DNA of 64,000 bases from Phoronis australis (Eukaryota; Phoronida; Phoronidae), in assembly GCA_002633005.1 (NCBI GenBank), contig NMRA01000054.1:809674-873673 (forward strand), in the 5' to 3' direction. The translations under genes and the position numbers were made by a program. Under the pieces are notes generated by a model that saw only the letters and a program-made list of their open reading frames with translations, was not told the DNA's origin and made no database searches. Of the stretch, positions 40,830 to 52,800 are shown piece by piece. Positions within the stretch are counted from its first letter, which is position 1, and each line of letters begins with the position of its first letter.

Positions 40830-43800
40830 AACCCACTCACTTTTTTCAGTGCTGCGTCACTAATGATTATGATGATGTCAAAATAATTATCATGAATTGA
40901 AAAATCAATGATGCTTCCGATGCTTCCTGGTATTACATAAGACTCAAGACAATTTCAAGAACTGCGGTTTGAGTTAAGAAAATCGCATTTAAGTTCACGT
41001 GTTAATTTTAGTATTCAAAAATTCACACTCAACGGTTACGTGGCGGTGATCTAGACCACGTGTCTTGAACGGCGTTCGGCGTTTCACCATGCAGAATGCT
41101 TTTGGCCAGGAATGAAAACATTCCTTCATCAGCCTAAATATTTGTGTATCCTGCCACCGAACAATAACAGAAGTTTTCAGATAACGGTAAATCCGACGTG
41201 ACGATTTCAACTTGGTGTAGCCGTGCGGTGATAACGTCTTTTATTAGTCGGCACAGATGTTTTACGGCATTGAGTCAAAAAGAACCCTAATGACTGGTCG
41301 TCTACAGAACATATTTTCACGACTCAAGTGTTAACTGAAATTATGATTCCGTGAGCCACCGGCAGTCTTTTACATTGAGCGCTAATTTCGAGTCTACCCA
41401 GGTATGTTTTGTGTTTTATTTATAGATACGTTCTCGAACGAGTAAATTAGCGATCTTTCGCTAGAAAATTCCGCAGTACACTGGCAATAGAAGCGATAAC
41501 ACGGTGGCTTGTGTTGACGTTGAAACGATGAATGCAACTGTTAGGTCGACCAAGGAAAGGTAAAATCTCAGGTAAGATAATAAATAGCATACAGTACAAT
41601 TGTTGCACATCGTATACATGCTCTGTAAAAACACCGTGGTGGTTAAAACCTATGGGTATGCATATGCAGTGAGTAGCCAAAATTTTACGCACTTTCTTGG
41701 GCGAAAAAACAACATGAATAGTGACTTTCTTGTAGCAATAGAATTTTCGGGACCGGGTAAGAGCAAATGAATTCCTCCATGCCAAACGACACTTTACATG
41801 GGGATGCTTTGGTGAATTTAGGCGTGTGTTTCTTTGAGGGACCAGTATTTGCACCTAAGGTCGAGGAATTTATCGACTTGGGTAAAACAGACGTAAGCGG
41901 ATTTAGTGGAGAGCACTATCCTTGCCTTAGGACACGAGTCGCTGAAGAAGAGCCATCGGCTGACACATTCCCTTCAAAAGTTGCTGTTGTCCCCACCCAC
42001 CCCCCACCCCCACATTCCCTCCCCCCTTGCGACATCCAACGTGGTCAGCGGAAGATTGATAATTGGTGTAAAATCTTACAGGGACATTTTCGGCTTTAGA
42101 GTCGAAAAACGCAGTTTGAGCATTACTGGTGGTTGAGATAGACTTCTTGGAGTTTTTAGCCTTGACATCCGTAGTATTTTTGAGATTTTGTTACAAATAG
42201 TCATTTCTTTCCGTTGGCTGGCAGTCATTCGCTGAAATGGGGGCCGGTAACTTCAACAGTTAAATACGTTAAAATACGTGCTGCTTACCGAGTGGAGTTT
42301 AACTCCACTAACAAAGCGTCGACCTGTGCGTTGCCGCTGATGTCGTGAATTCGAAACCACGGTCTTAGTCTGATTTAAAACAATAAAAGGAAGTAACTTG
42401 TTACAGGTTAAACACACCAAAAATACTGCTTAGAAGGCCATGTTCGGTGCATAAAATGACCAGCTTGGTCAAGCCAACTTACTACAGTAAGCCTGTTCTA
42501 GTGCATCAATTATAATACATAATTATAATACTAACCTAAAAAGGGTAAGATTCGAGACTAGCTTGGTAATGATAAATTATAAACGCATTTTTGACAGATG
42601 GTGGGTACAGACGTGCTTTAAGTCCCTTTATTAGTAATTTGTTTGTTGGTTGCTATGTGCAGTAGTGAAAGACGCGGTAATTATGCAAGATAGCCTTCCG
42701 GTACTTTTTAGTTAAACATTTCAGGAAGGGAAATTGATCAAAACAAACTTATAGAATCCTGTTTGATAAGGAAGGGTAGTGGTCCAGTTTTAACCCCTAA
42801 TTAAAACATTCTTAATGGTTTGGCCTGTAATTCTGACGGTAAACAAATGGGTATAAAATTAACTAAAATATCTTTCATTTGTTATCAGCTTGTGTGTGAC
42901 CTATTTCTAGCCTATCAGCGTGGTCACCGTGTACACGATTTGAGGTCAGAGGTTGTATTTTCTTACTTTCGTGTGACATCAGTGTAACACCACTCTGAAA
43001 ATTAATATGATGAACTAATTACAACCTTTGCCTTTCAATACATATGTTTCTTTTTCAAGCAGGAACATCCGAAAATGACTTTGAAATACGAAACACCAAC
43101 GTTTTCTTTTCATGCAAAAGACAGGCGATATGCCACCTATACGAATGTTTATCGTTTGCGCACGTTCAGAATAAATTAATTCGCAGGAGTAATAACCTTA
43201 TTATGATTCGCACTGACAGTTAACTTTTCTCGTTTCAGTGTGTCGATAAACTAAGCTTCTTTATTATTTTCGTTACTCTTGTCTCGTTTGTGACAAAAAT
43301 CGATCCTACTTAGAGCAAACATGAAGTCCTGTCGGTTGAATTCTTTGTTAATGATCAATTCAGCGGAGACACTAATTGTGCTCGTTGATCGATCACGTTG
43401 ATCACGACTTTGGATGGAACAGGAAAGCGATTCTATCACATTTTTCTTAAAATTATTTTTTCTTTAAATAATATCACAGAATTCTCAGTGATTCTTGGTG
43501 AAATAGCTAAAAATTGATCACAATTGACAAATCTCGCGAAGGAAGATAACTAGCGTGATCACCTGATTAGCTTGTAAACTTGTCGATATTTCGTGAAATT
43601 TTACAAATTCTTGCCCTTTCTGGAGGTTCTCGAGTTTACAGAGCCGTGCGCGCCCGGATTCCCTTTGTTACGGTCGTCATTTGAAAAGATATGCTGTTGT
43701 GAAAATGCGCATTTCCATGATAAATCAAATACTGTAATATGATTCTCAGTGACTTCTTTTGCCACTTGTTGCTAATAGTTAAAACTTCATTTCTGCAGTA

Positions 43801-46480
43801 TTTCGCTTCCAAAAAAGAAAAATGTATTAAACCACTTGAATTAATACATGATTTTCTGAGACCAATAACCTGCTACCCTCGCGGTCGCAGTCTAACGCTG
43901 TGCTGGTGAAGTAAGTGCCTCTCGGTAAATGGTTAAGCGCTGGTTAAGTCACCGATCTTGATCTATTAGCGAATGTTTGGTAGACCATGGCCAGAATGGG
44001 TGATTCGTAAAATCACAAAAACACAGCACAGGTTGTTGTTTTATAGCCTTGTTCAAAGATGATAACTTCATGAAGTCCATCACTTCCAACAATAATGTCA
44101 AGATGCGTTTTTTAGACTTTAAACCGACATTATCTTTTTAAGCTCATGAAACCTCTCTCACAATACTCCTTACTGTGCCGTTTCCCGGCAACAAGAATAT
44201 CGAAACCATCAGAGACTCGAGAATTAAAAGTTCCAGCAAGTTTATTGAGGTTGCCCGACCCTGTTGCGGATTTGAAAATGGCAAATTTGAAATGGCCAAA
44301 ATTTGAAAATGGCGCATTTAAGCATTGACTGTGAGCTGAGTTTCTGTCTTCTTCGGCAACAATTCAGGATCAGGTGAGCGTGGTAATGTTTTCAAAAGCC
44401 AAATGAAAGCGCTTCGGTTAAGAATTCAACATTGACAACTGAACAGCGATGAATTGACATATTAAGAGTGACTAAATGCCCTTTTAACTTTAAAGAACAG
44501 AAAAGAATATCTAAATATAGATTCACATGCTCACATGGAATTGACGAGACGGGAGATAGGACGTTTGATCTGAAGGGAGATCAGAAAACTGACGAGCGTT
44601 CACAAATCATTTTTCAGTCTTCTGGTTGGACGGCATGTGAACGCTGTGTTCAGGAATTCCGCGCCGTCACCAGAATAAAAGTAGGCAAGACAAAAAAATC
44701 GATCAGCTAATGTTTACCCCAGACTCACAGACAAAAGTAACAGTGACTGTAAAAATTGCTTAATCACAATATCACAATAACAATCAACTGGGAAAACGGA
44801 TTGCCTTCTATATGATCGGTAATATTCCCTGTTGATATAAAACAGAATTGTGTATGAAGCTCTGAAATTAAAAAAATGATTGAGACCCAGTCGTCGGCTA
44901 TTTATTTTTGTGCCACGGTATGGTCGTGTTTGCTTCAAGGACGCGAGAGGTTAAAGTGTTTCTTTAATTTTGAAGGTAATGTGATTATACGTTGAAAGTG
45001 TTTGAAGGTTGCTAGCGAGACAATATTAACGCGTAACATCCATGTGGTAAATCAATTATTACTTGGACTTGTTGTCAGAGCACTTTGGTTCGTTGTTCAA
45101 CCTCTTTGTGTGAGAGACGCAGGGGAATGTCCTCTAAATGGCGGATGCGGTATAATTATCATCATCATTTTGTCATCAGCGCGACTTAGGTGGCTTCTTG
45201 GGTCTTTTTAACGATACCGTCACACTGGGTTTGACAGTGCTTTGTGGTTATCCACCAGTGCACTTTATTATTTGGCTTCTTCTCCGAGTGGAATGGCATC
45301 GAACGTAAAGAGCTTCGAGTGGTACCGTTGACAATCGATTATCTTCGTTCATGGAGCTGTCTGTCATAAAGTTGTGCATTGCAATACGTCTACAACAATA
45401 CAAAGACAATGAAAGGAATATATCGGTGGGTACTGTTTTTACTTAGGTTCTTGAAACATAATTTTTCTACACCAGAAAGCATATTTAACATTTGCGGCAG
45501 TTTTTCACCTATCGGACATATCGCACACGCGTGCCACTCCAGTTATTTTACGCAACATAGGACGAGTTTCTTTATAGTTTCTACGTCAATAGAAATACCT
45601 GAGAAGTTAATGCTTCACGGCCTAGTACTAAAAGTAGAGCGGCAATCAAGGATTGTTGACGGGTTTCACAATACTTAACACTGAGAATTTTGCGTGTTTC
45701 TAAACGTGCAGCTGCGTTTTTTTCTAAAACACTGCTGAAAATGATTAGTTTTAATGCTAAAATAGACATTATCGCATTTTTACCTATAGACGCGATTTGG
45801 GGTTATTGCTGAATAGAATAGAAAAGTTATTAGCTTTGACCAGAGCTATAAAATAATAAAATACCTAGGCCCATAATCTTTTTTGTTTTTATTGTAAATC
45901 GCCAATTCGTGCCGTTGGTCTGCCAGACATCCAGTGAAATCAAGGCCGTTCTCTTTACTATTTAAATATTCTTAAAAAGCTTAATTACTTTTCAGATAAA
46001 ACGCGTGGGATTTGGTTCAGCGACCATGCGCGTACCCAGGGGAGGGCTCGAGGATCTCGGGAGGGGCTCGGAGAAACAAAAACAGAGCAAAACAGTGAAA
46101 AACGACCCAATAGTCCACTAAAAAGGCAAAAACAATCAAAGTTCGGCGATTGCACAATTCGTAGCTCTCAACGTACCCCATGAATCTTAGTAAAAAGTCC
46201 AAATTTTCAAAATTCAAGCCCCCCCCCTTTTGGCTGGGTTCGCGCATGGTGACGGATCATTCGGCTGCATAAGCAGAGTCAATGGGTTGACGTTGAGCTT
46301 CTGCTAATTTCTGAAAATCCTTTTGCTCTCCAACAGAGTATTTTCCCTTAATCATTTGTATACCAGTTTAGCTACCTACACTTTTCGTTTTTCTAGCAGC
46401 AATAATAAAAAAGTTCTCATAATATACTCGAGCAGGCTAATTCATTCATTGTTGCTCGTAAATGAGAGATCAGGCTCAAG
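40830..46480. other. Intergenic, nothing recognised
   Basis: Short open frames only, none with splice context or family similarity. A weak relative of the 19490/48060 repeat lies near 44285. Confidence 0.5.
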
Positions 46481-46486
46481 AAACCA

Positions 46487-46636
46487 GCCTCCCGTTCAGT
46501 AACGCTATGACCTCGCTAAAAAGCAAGACTTCGTGAGATTACGTGAGATATTGCAGTGCATTTTAAATGAGAACACGTGACTTTGACTAGGTTTTAGCTA
46601 GGTCCTAGCGTAGGTCCTAGCATCTACTGAACGCAC
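46487..46636 (+). mobile_element. MITE, CTAGGACC family, copy 2
   Basis: Aligns with 24923-25070 throughout; left end GCCTCCCGTTCAGTAACGCT, right end GTCCTAGCATCTACTGAACG. Confidence 0.85.
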
Positions 46637-47500
46637 GCCAGGTCTGCTTCCTGTCTACGCAAAGTGAAAAGGTCACATAGTCACAGAAATGGTTATTATA
46701 AAAAAGACAAAATCCTTCAGCGCTTCATATGTAAATATCTCTTTTTGAAAGTTTCATGTAACATAGTTCTTAGCATGGGAGCAATGATGTAAGACGTTGT
46801 TACAAGCTTGCCAATTGGGGATACGGGGATTCAAATTCTACAAATCGTAGACATGTTTTATCTAACTTGTAGTTCATGCAATTTCGATTTTCTCAGTAAC
46901 TAAGGTAGCCTGCGGTAAATAAATTCATTACAGTTAATATGTCGTCATGACAACTACTTTGTATTCCGACAGTTACGAAAAGCCAATCCTATCAATAAAA
47001 TTGACTAGGCATAACTGAATAAGCAAATATGTCAAGTAATTTGCGTGTTTGACAACCCGAAGACATACTTGTCAATTCTAAATTAGCAGATTTTCGATGA
47101 ATGCATTTCCGTACAAAACCTTGCATTTTCAATACAAGACAGGTGTTTTCGCAAGCATTGCCCGGTGCAAATTATTTTGAAATACCATTTTGTGAAGGTG
47201 AATACAGACTGGAATATATCTGCCACTTTTCTGGACACCGTGCAACCCAGAACAGGTGCAACTGAGGCAGTTGCCAAGAATGTGTCTTTTAACACTCATC
47301 ACTGACTACTCCTATTAACTAGGTTGCAGACAATCATAAGTACATGAGGATCTTGTTCTACCATCTGCAGATACAGTGTATTACTGATGTGGAACATAGA
47401 ACAAGTTGAGATAGTTATGGAACGCAATACGCTACCTATGTTATAGTCTGAGTGCCTGTTAAATCCTTTTTATTGGCAAGTAAGTGAAACAAAGAGAAAC

Positions 47501-47773
47501 AAGTTGTAGTGTTTTGCTGTGTTACATTGTATTATATAGGTCAAATGAGAATTCAAAACTGTCATTGATACTCATCAAAACACGTCTTTAGAAGATATTT
47601 ACTGTTTTATTGTGTCAGGTTAACAGCCCATGGAATTAAAAGGCTGTGAATCTGAAACAATAAATCTGAAACAGTAAATACCTTCCAAATACATGTTTTG
47701 ATGAGTATCGATGACAATTTTGAATTCTCATTGGACCAATAAAATACTTTAATACAACAAAACACCGCAACTT
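47501..47773. mobile_element. Snapback hairpin element (long inverted repeat)
   Basis: Arms 47501-47628 and 47642-47773 are inverted copies of one another with few mismatches (for example AATGAGAATTCAAAACTGTC against AATGAGAATTCAAAATTGTC), separated by a loop of about 13 nt. This could be a foldback MITE or a source of double-stranded RNA. Confidence 0.85.
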
Positions 47774-48059
47774 ACTGACAAGCCCTCAAAAGACAACAAT
47801 CACCAAGTCAAACAACACATGCGTCATGGCACTGCGCAACATTTCAACACTCATTCCTCGTCTTCAGTGTCATGCCAAGGTTGACCAATACTCACATAGT
47901 CAATTCACGTCGTCGAAAACTAACACAGAACATCCCCACTTGTTTAAAATTTAATTAGGTCTTTCACCCTAATGAAGTCGATCATAGGATTTATACTTCC
48001 GTGAAGAAAAAGAATCCGTCAGTGAATCAAGAAAACACTTCAGATTTTATATGGGATTG

Positions 48060-48205
48060 GTCAGGACCAAAATTGTGAATTCGAAAATGGCGCAATTTCA
48101 TATTCCCTGTGACTTGAAGTGCCGGCTCATTGGGAAACAATATAAGATTGGATCAACGTAGCAATACTCTTAAACCCCAAAGCGCTTTGGTTCAGAATTG
48201 AAAAT
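48060..48205 (+). repeat. Dispersed repeat (copy near 19490)
   Basis: See 19490-19690; shares GAATTCGAAAATGGC, CTGTGACTTGAAGTGCCG and CTCATTGGGAAACAAT. Confidence 0.7.
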
Positions 48206-49198
48206 TGACGACATCAATTTTCCCACTGTAGCCATTTTCTCGGATTCATTACTTTTTGTCCATCAAATTCTAAAAAATGGCATTGACAGAACAAAAGAGA
48301 CCTCTGTAGGGATATCTTCCCAGTTAGTGATTATAGGTCTCATACAGCAAAAGGTCTGTATTCCTAGTGTTAATTCAGGCCTCATCGTTTTAAAGTTACA
48401 GCACAGCCGTTGATGTTGAATTTAAACGTAACCAAATCCTGTTTTTGCTCATTGGTAGATGTTAAATTACGGATATCTTTGTTACAAAATATTTCCTTAT
48501 AAACCAGTTGTCAACCATCAACAGTTTGGAAGAAGTTTTGAAAACTCAGCGCAGAAACTGTTAAATTGGCCAACATTGCTAATGGATTAGGAATGTCACT
48601 CAGTAGCTTCACAGTGAGAATATGCTTATTGTGCTGATTTTTGTTGTTGTCTGCAGTCAGGCGCACATTAGCCTACATATGGGTGATGTCATGAATTTGA
48701 ACTAAATAACCCAAACGAGAGTTTAATATCCTAGGTCTTACCATCAACATTCCTTTACACGTCCTAAAACTGCATTGCAGCTAATATCCATTGTTCTACA
48801 GGGTTGGTTTAAGACGACCTACCTCTTAATTGCATATGTTAGCCAACGCCCTCTTTAGGAAATTGACCCCGCTTACAGCCACCTTGTTAGTAGCAGAAGA
48901 CTAACTTCCTAAAACCTCTTTGATGAAGTGACGACAATAGTAACATTATGTCAAAAATCTCGCGATCTATTTCTATGAAGCTCGAGAGCAGTGTAACTAA
49001 GCGAGAGATTTTAGACCCTCTATTAGCAAATTAACTGCATTCGTTTGAAGAAAGCAAACACTCCAACAGGGAAACTACAAAATTGTCCAACACCCCTTAT
49101 TCTAGCATGACAAGAGATGAGAGTACATTGACCATTAATGTCGAAAATCAAAATGTTCTTGGCCAGTTTCAAAATCGTTTATGTGATCATCTTTCAGA

Positions 49199-49598
49199 AT
49201 GCACAACGGTGGTCCACGTTACTCACCTGCGCCCTCTTGCGATGAGGCGGAAATCTATGATACTCCGCCGTCAGACGAGTGCAATGGAAACACAATTGAA
49301 GTTGACATGTGCGAATCTCAGACGAACACGTTATCTTCACTTGTTCGTAAAAAGGGTGACGGACCTAAGGAAAAGTTTCTCATCCAAGAACGGTTAGAAC
49401 GTAACTTGCACGGCGGAGACGTGTTCTACGTGAAGTCCTGCGTTAACCGTAGAACTGCATTGGAGAGATACCTTTGTATGTTTTGCTTCCTATTCTTTGT
49501 CGGGTGTGTAGTAATGATGACGATGTTGTTAACTGTGCACAAAGGAAATGGACCCATGGGGAGCCTCAATCTATCTAGAACGGACAGATTACAGCAAG
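49199..49598 (+). CDS. M13 peptidase exon 1: cytoplasmic tail and membrane anchor
   Basis: 133 codons plus one base; donor GTAAAT. The tail is unusually long for neprilysin (about 90 residues), with an acidic Pro/Ser-rich start and a basic stretch before the anchor. Confidence 0.85.
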
Positions 49599-52500
49599 GT
49601 AAATGTTGGATTTCTAAAGATTTTATATGAGCAGAAATGAGTTTTTGATCTGTCAGTTAATCGAAGAAGATATTTGGGCAGAAATGTAAATGAATTTTAT
49701 ATGCGATAATTGCGAAGCGATACCGAAGGTAGTTTACAGTGAAACAACATGTGAGAGTGAGATAAAACGTCATGTGTATTATGACAAATTAAACTACAAA
49801 AGATATCGATAAATACAAAAGTTATATATGTTGAGCTGTAAAGGTGGGTGACAATCTGCCGGCCTAATTACTCATTTATTCAATCTTAAGACTATTTCTT
49901 TATCCGTCTGACCCATCTCACAGGCCGATGGTAACACTGGGCCAATTTGAAAAAAAATCGTTTTGTTGCATAAGATTACGGCTTTGAAGTAAAATAAGTG
50001 CGTTTTTTCTATTGTTTTGCCCTAGCTTTTCCACAAGTCTGCCTTAGCGAAGATTGTGTCAAGACAGGTAAGTTAAAGTTCAAAAATATTGGAAGATTAT
50101 GAAAACAGGCTTTTTATTGCAATTTTCATACATTAACATTCAGACGAACTATCCATCGCACATGATGTTTAAAAGAGTTGTGATGTAACCATGTTAAGAA
50201 ATGGACCGCAGAAAAATGTCCAGATTTGGCTAACTTTAGAACATCATGTCTCAGAAATGGCTAATCGGATTCGAATGAAACAGAAATTTTGCTTTATGTA
50301 TGGTTCTTCAGACCGCCACTTTTGCAAGAGGAGATATCTAAAATAGGACTTTAACGATTTTTATGAAAGATCAAAAGTTTCATAAAACGACAACGAAACT
50401 TTCATTTAAAAAAATAAAAGAGCAAAATTTCATATTGCACAGTCATATCAAATGAAATTTGGTCATGTTTTTTGCCTCTAGTTTGCTATGAATGTAACTT
50501 TCTATTTTACTAAATTATTTTTAAAACCGAAGGCAACCTTTTTCATGTCACTTTTAGCAAACATAAGGTTCGTTGATTATCCCAGACACATTTTTCACTT
50601 AATTACAGCTTTTCGTAATTTGGTTAATTTCTCGTCCTCTGCTCCAGAAGTGACGTTTTGGGAGGCAAGAGTTTCGCGCCAATTTCTTTTCATTATAGTC
50701 TGACTGTGAGAGCTGTCCAGTCAGTTATTGTTCTACCTCGGTTGTGATAAGTTCGGTCCTCGTTTGCTTTTGTTTGCAAGTCAGTCAACATGCCACGCTG
50801 TTGCTACCTGCCGGGATGTACTCATTATCGTCTCACACGCGCTTTGGGTACCTTGCATCGCTTTCCGAAGGATGACACACTTCGCCTTACTTGGCTAGCT
50901 CGTTCATGTGAAGAACGCAGCGCTACCCGTCCAGGCAACGTACAAAGCAATGGAGGGTTACCGAGTGTGTGGCAAGCATTTTCTGCCGTCAGATTACGAC
51001 AGAGATATGTACGCTAAACTGATGAACGTCCCTGCGAAACAACGCCTGAAGAAGGGTACCATACCGTCGCTGTTGATTCCCGGCAGTGCCCCGTCGTCAA
51101 CCCCGAGAAGTGCGTTTTTCAAGCGAGAAGCCTCGCGATCGAGCTGTGGCCACTATATACAGTGACTGGAGGCACTTCCTCTATACTGTCACCCGTGCCT
51201 CCGAACGTAACCCATTGCGTGCACTTTCGGGAACTAGCAGTGATTCGCCCTGTGCTGTTGTCTCTAGCCCAGAGCCTGTAAGCAGCCCTGCAGCTATGTT
51301 GAGTAGTGGGAGTGAATACAGGCCCAGTTCGACACCCAGTGAAGACGACAGTTCGTCATTCAATGAACAGATCGGTGAGCCTAAGTTTGAAAAGTTTATT
51401 GCGGTCTTGTATTGGAGCTATTTAGAAGGTGCCAGGTGTGTGGCGAGGGAGTCACACGGCGGGATGTAAGCAGTTTGGGTGCTCCGATCACCCACCAGTG
51501 GGACTGTGTCGCGGGGCACTCGGGTAAGTGGGATAGTTCTTCCTCTGTACGTGAGACGATAATGAGTACATCCCAGTACGCTGCAACAGAGTGGCATTTG
51601 ACTGACTCGTACTCGAACTTATCGCAACCGAGGTAGAACAATGACTGACTCGACTGCTCTCACAGTCGGACTATATGAAAAGAAATTGGCGCGAAATTCT
51701 TGCCTCCCAAAACGTCACTTCCGGAGTAGACGACGAGTAATTAATTAAATTACGAAAAGCAGTAAATATGTGAAAAATATGCCTGGGATAATCAACGAAC
51801 CTTATTTTTGCTAAAAATGACATGAAAAAAGGTTGCCTTCGCCTTTAACGCACACGCACACCTGTGCCCCGTTGAATAAAACAGTCCCAAATGGAGACTC
51901 AGCTATGTTCCCCAAATCTTTTGCGTATTTGTTTTCGTTTTTACTTACAAATGTAATATTTCTGTATCATTTTATCTTTATTATGAGCTCCTCTTTGACT
52001 AATGATATTTACTTATAATATTATTAAAAACCGAACCCTTAGTTCAGTCAAAATAATTAGGAACATAGTCTTTGAATTAGGAGCGTTGCATGAAAATCCC
52101 TTCTTATTTTCAGTAACATTGAGAATTCAACGTAGAGTTAATTCTCCATTTTTATCAAAGTCAAAATCTGACTTAGTAGTGAGACTCACACAGCATAACA
52201 AAGGACAATCAGAGTGTCCCCAAGTCCACAAATACGCAGATCATTTAGGGAACTTGGCTGAGTCCCTATTAAAGGCTATCATGTGACCGGGCACATGACC
52301 CATCAATGGCAGATTGGTATGAAGGCTTTCTAGTTCAGAAAATGTACTTTTTACTGAAATAAATTGTGAAGTTTTTTTACGTATTTGACTGGGGGCAGAC
52401 TTGACGATAAGGTCTTACATGACCTTAATGTCAGCTCACTGAAATGAGTTTCCAGTAACATTTTTTATTTTTTATTTAGCTTAGTACACAAATAACAATA

Positions 52501-52606
52501 CAAGGCAAGTGAAAATAAATAGAAATGCTGGGGAAAGGGATTGCACAAAAAGTCCATTGCTGTCCGAAGTCTCCTCTTAACATCACCTTGACTTTAAGAT
52601 ATGATA

Positions 52607-52644
<38 letters not shown>

Positions 52645-52762
52645 AATGATGATGGTGATGACGTTGATGATGATGACGATACTAATAATAATGATAATAA
52701 TGATAATAATAACAACTACAACAATAATAATAATGATGATGATGATAATGATGATGATAATA

Positions 52763-52800
<38 letters not shown>

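Larger units (their letters stand above)
50521..51848 (+). mobile_element. Kolobok-type DNA transposon, internally deleted, TTAA-flanked with about 235-bp inverted repeats
   Basis: TTAA at 50521-50524 and 51845-51848 flank inverted ends whose first ten bases after TTAA agree at eight positions (AACCGAAGGC against AGGCGAAGGC) and stay close for about 235 bp (50525-50760 against 51610-51844). Inside are a THAP domain and a CxxC-containing block typical of Kolobok-type transposases. The total is 1,328 bp, too short for a full transposase. It lies in the intron after M13 exon 2. Confidence 0.9.
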
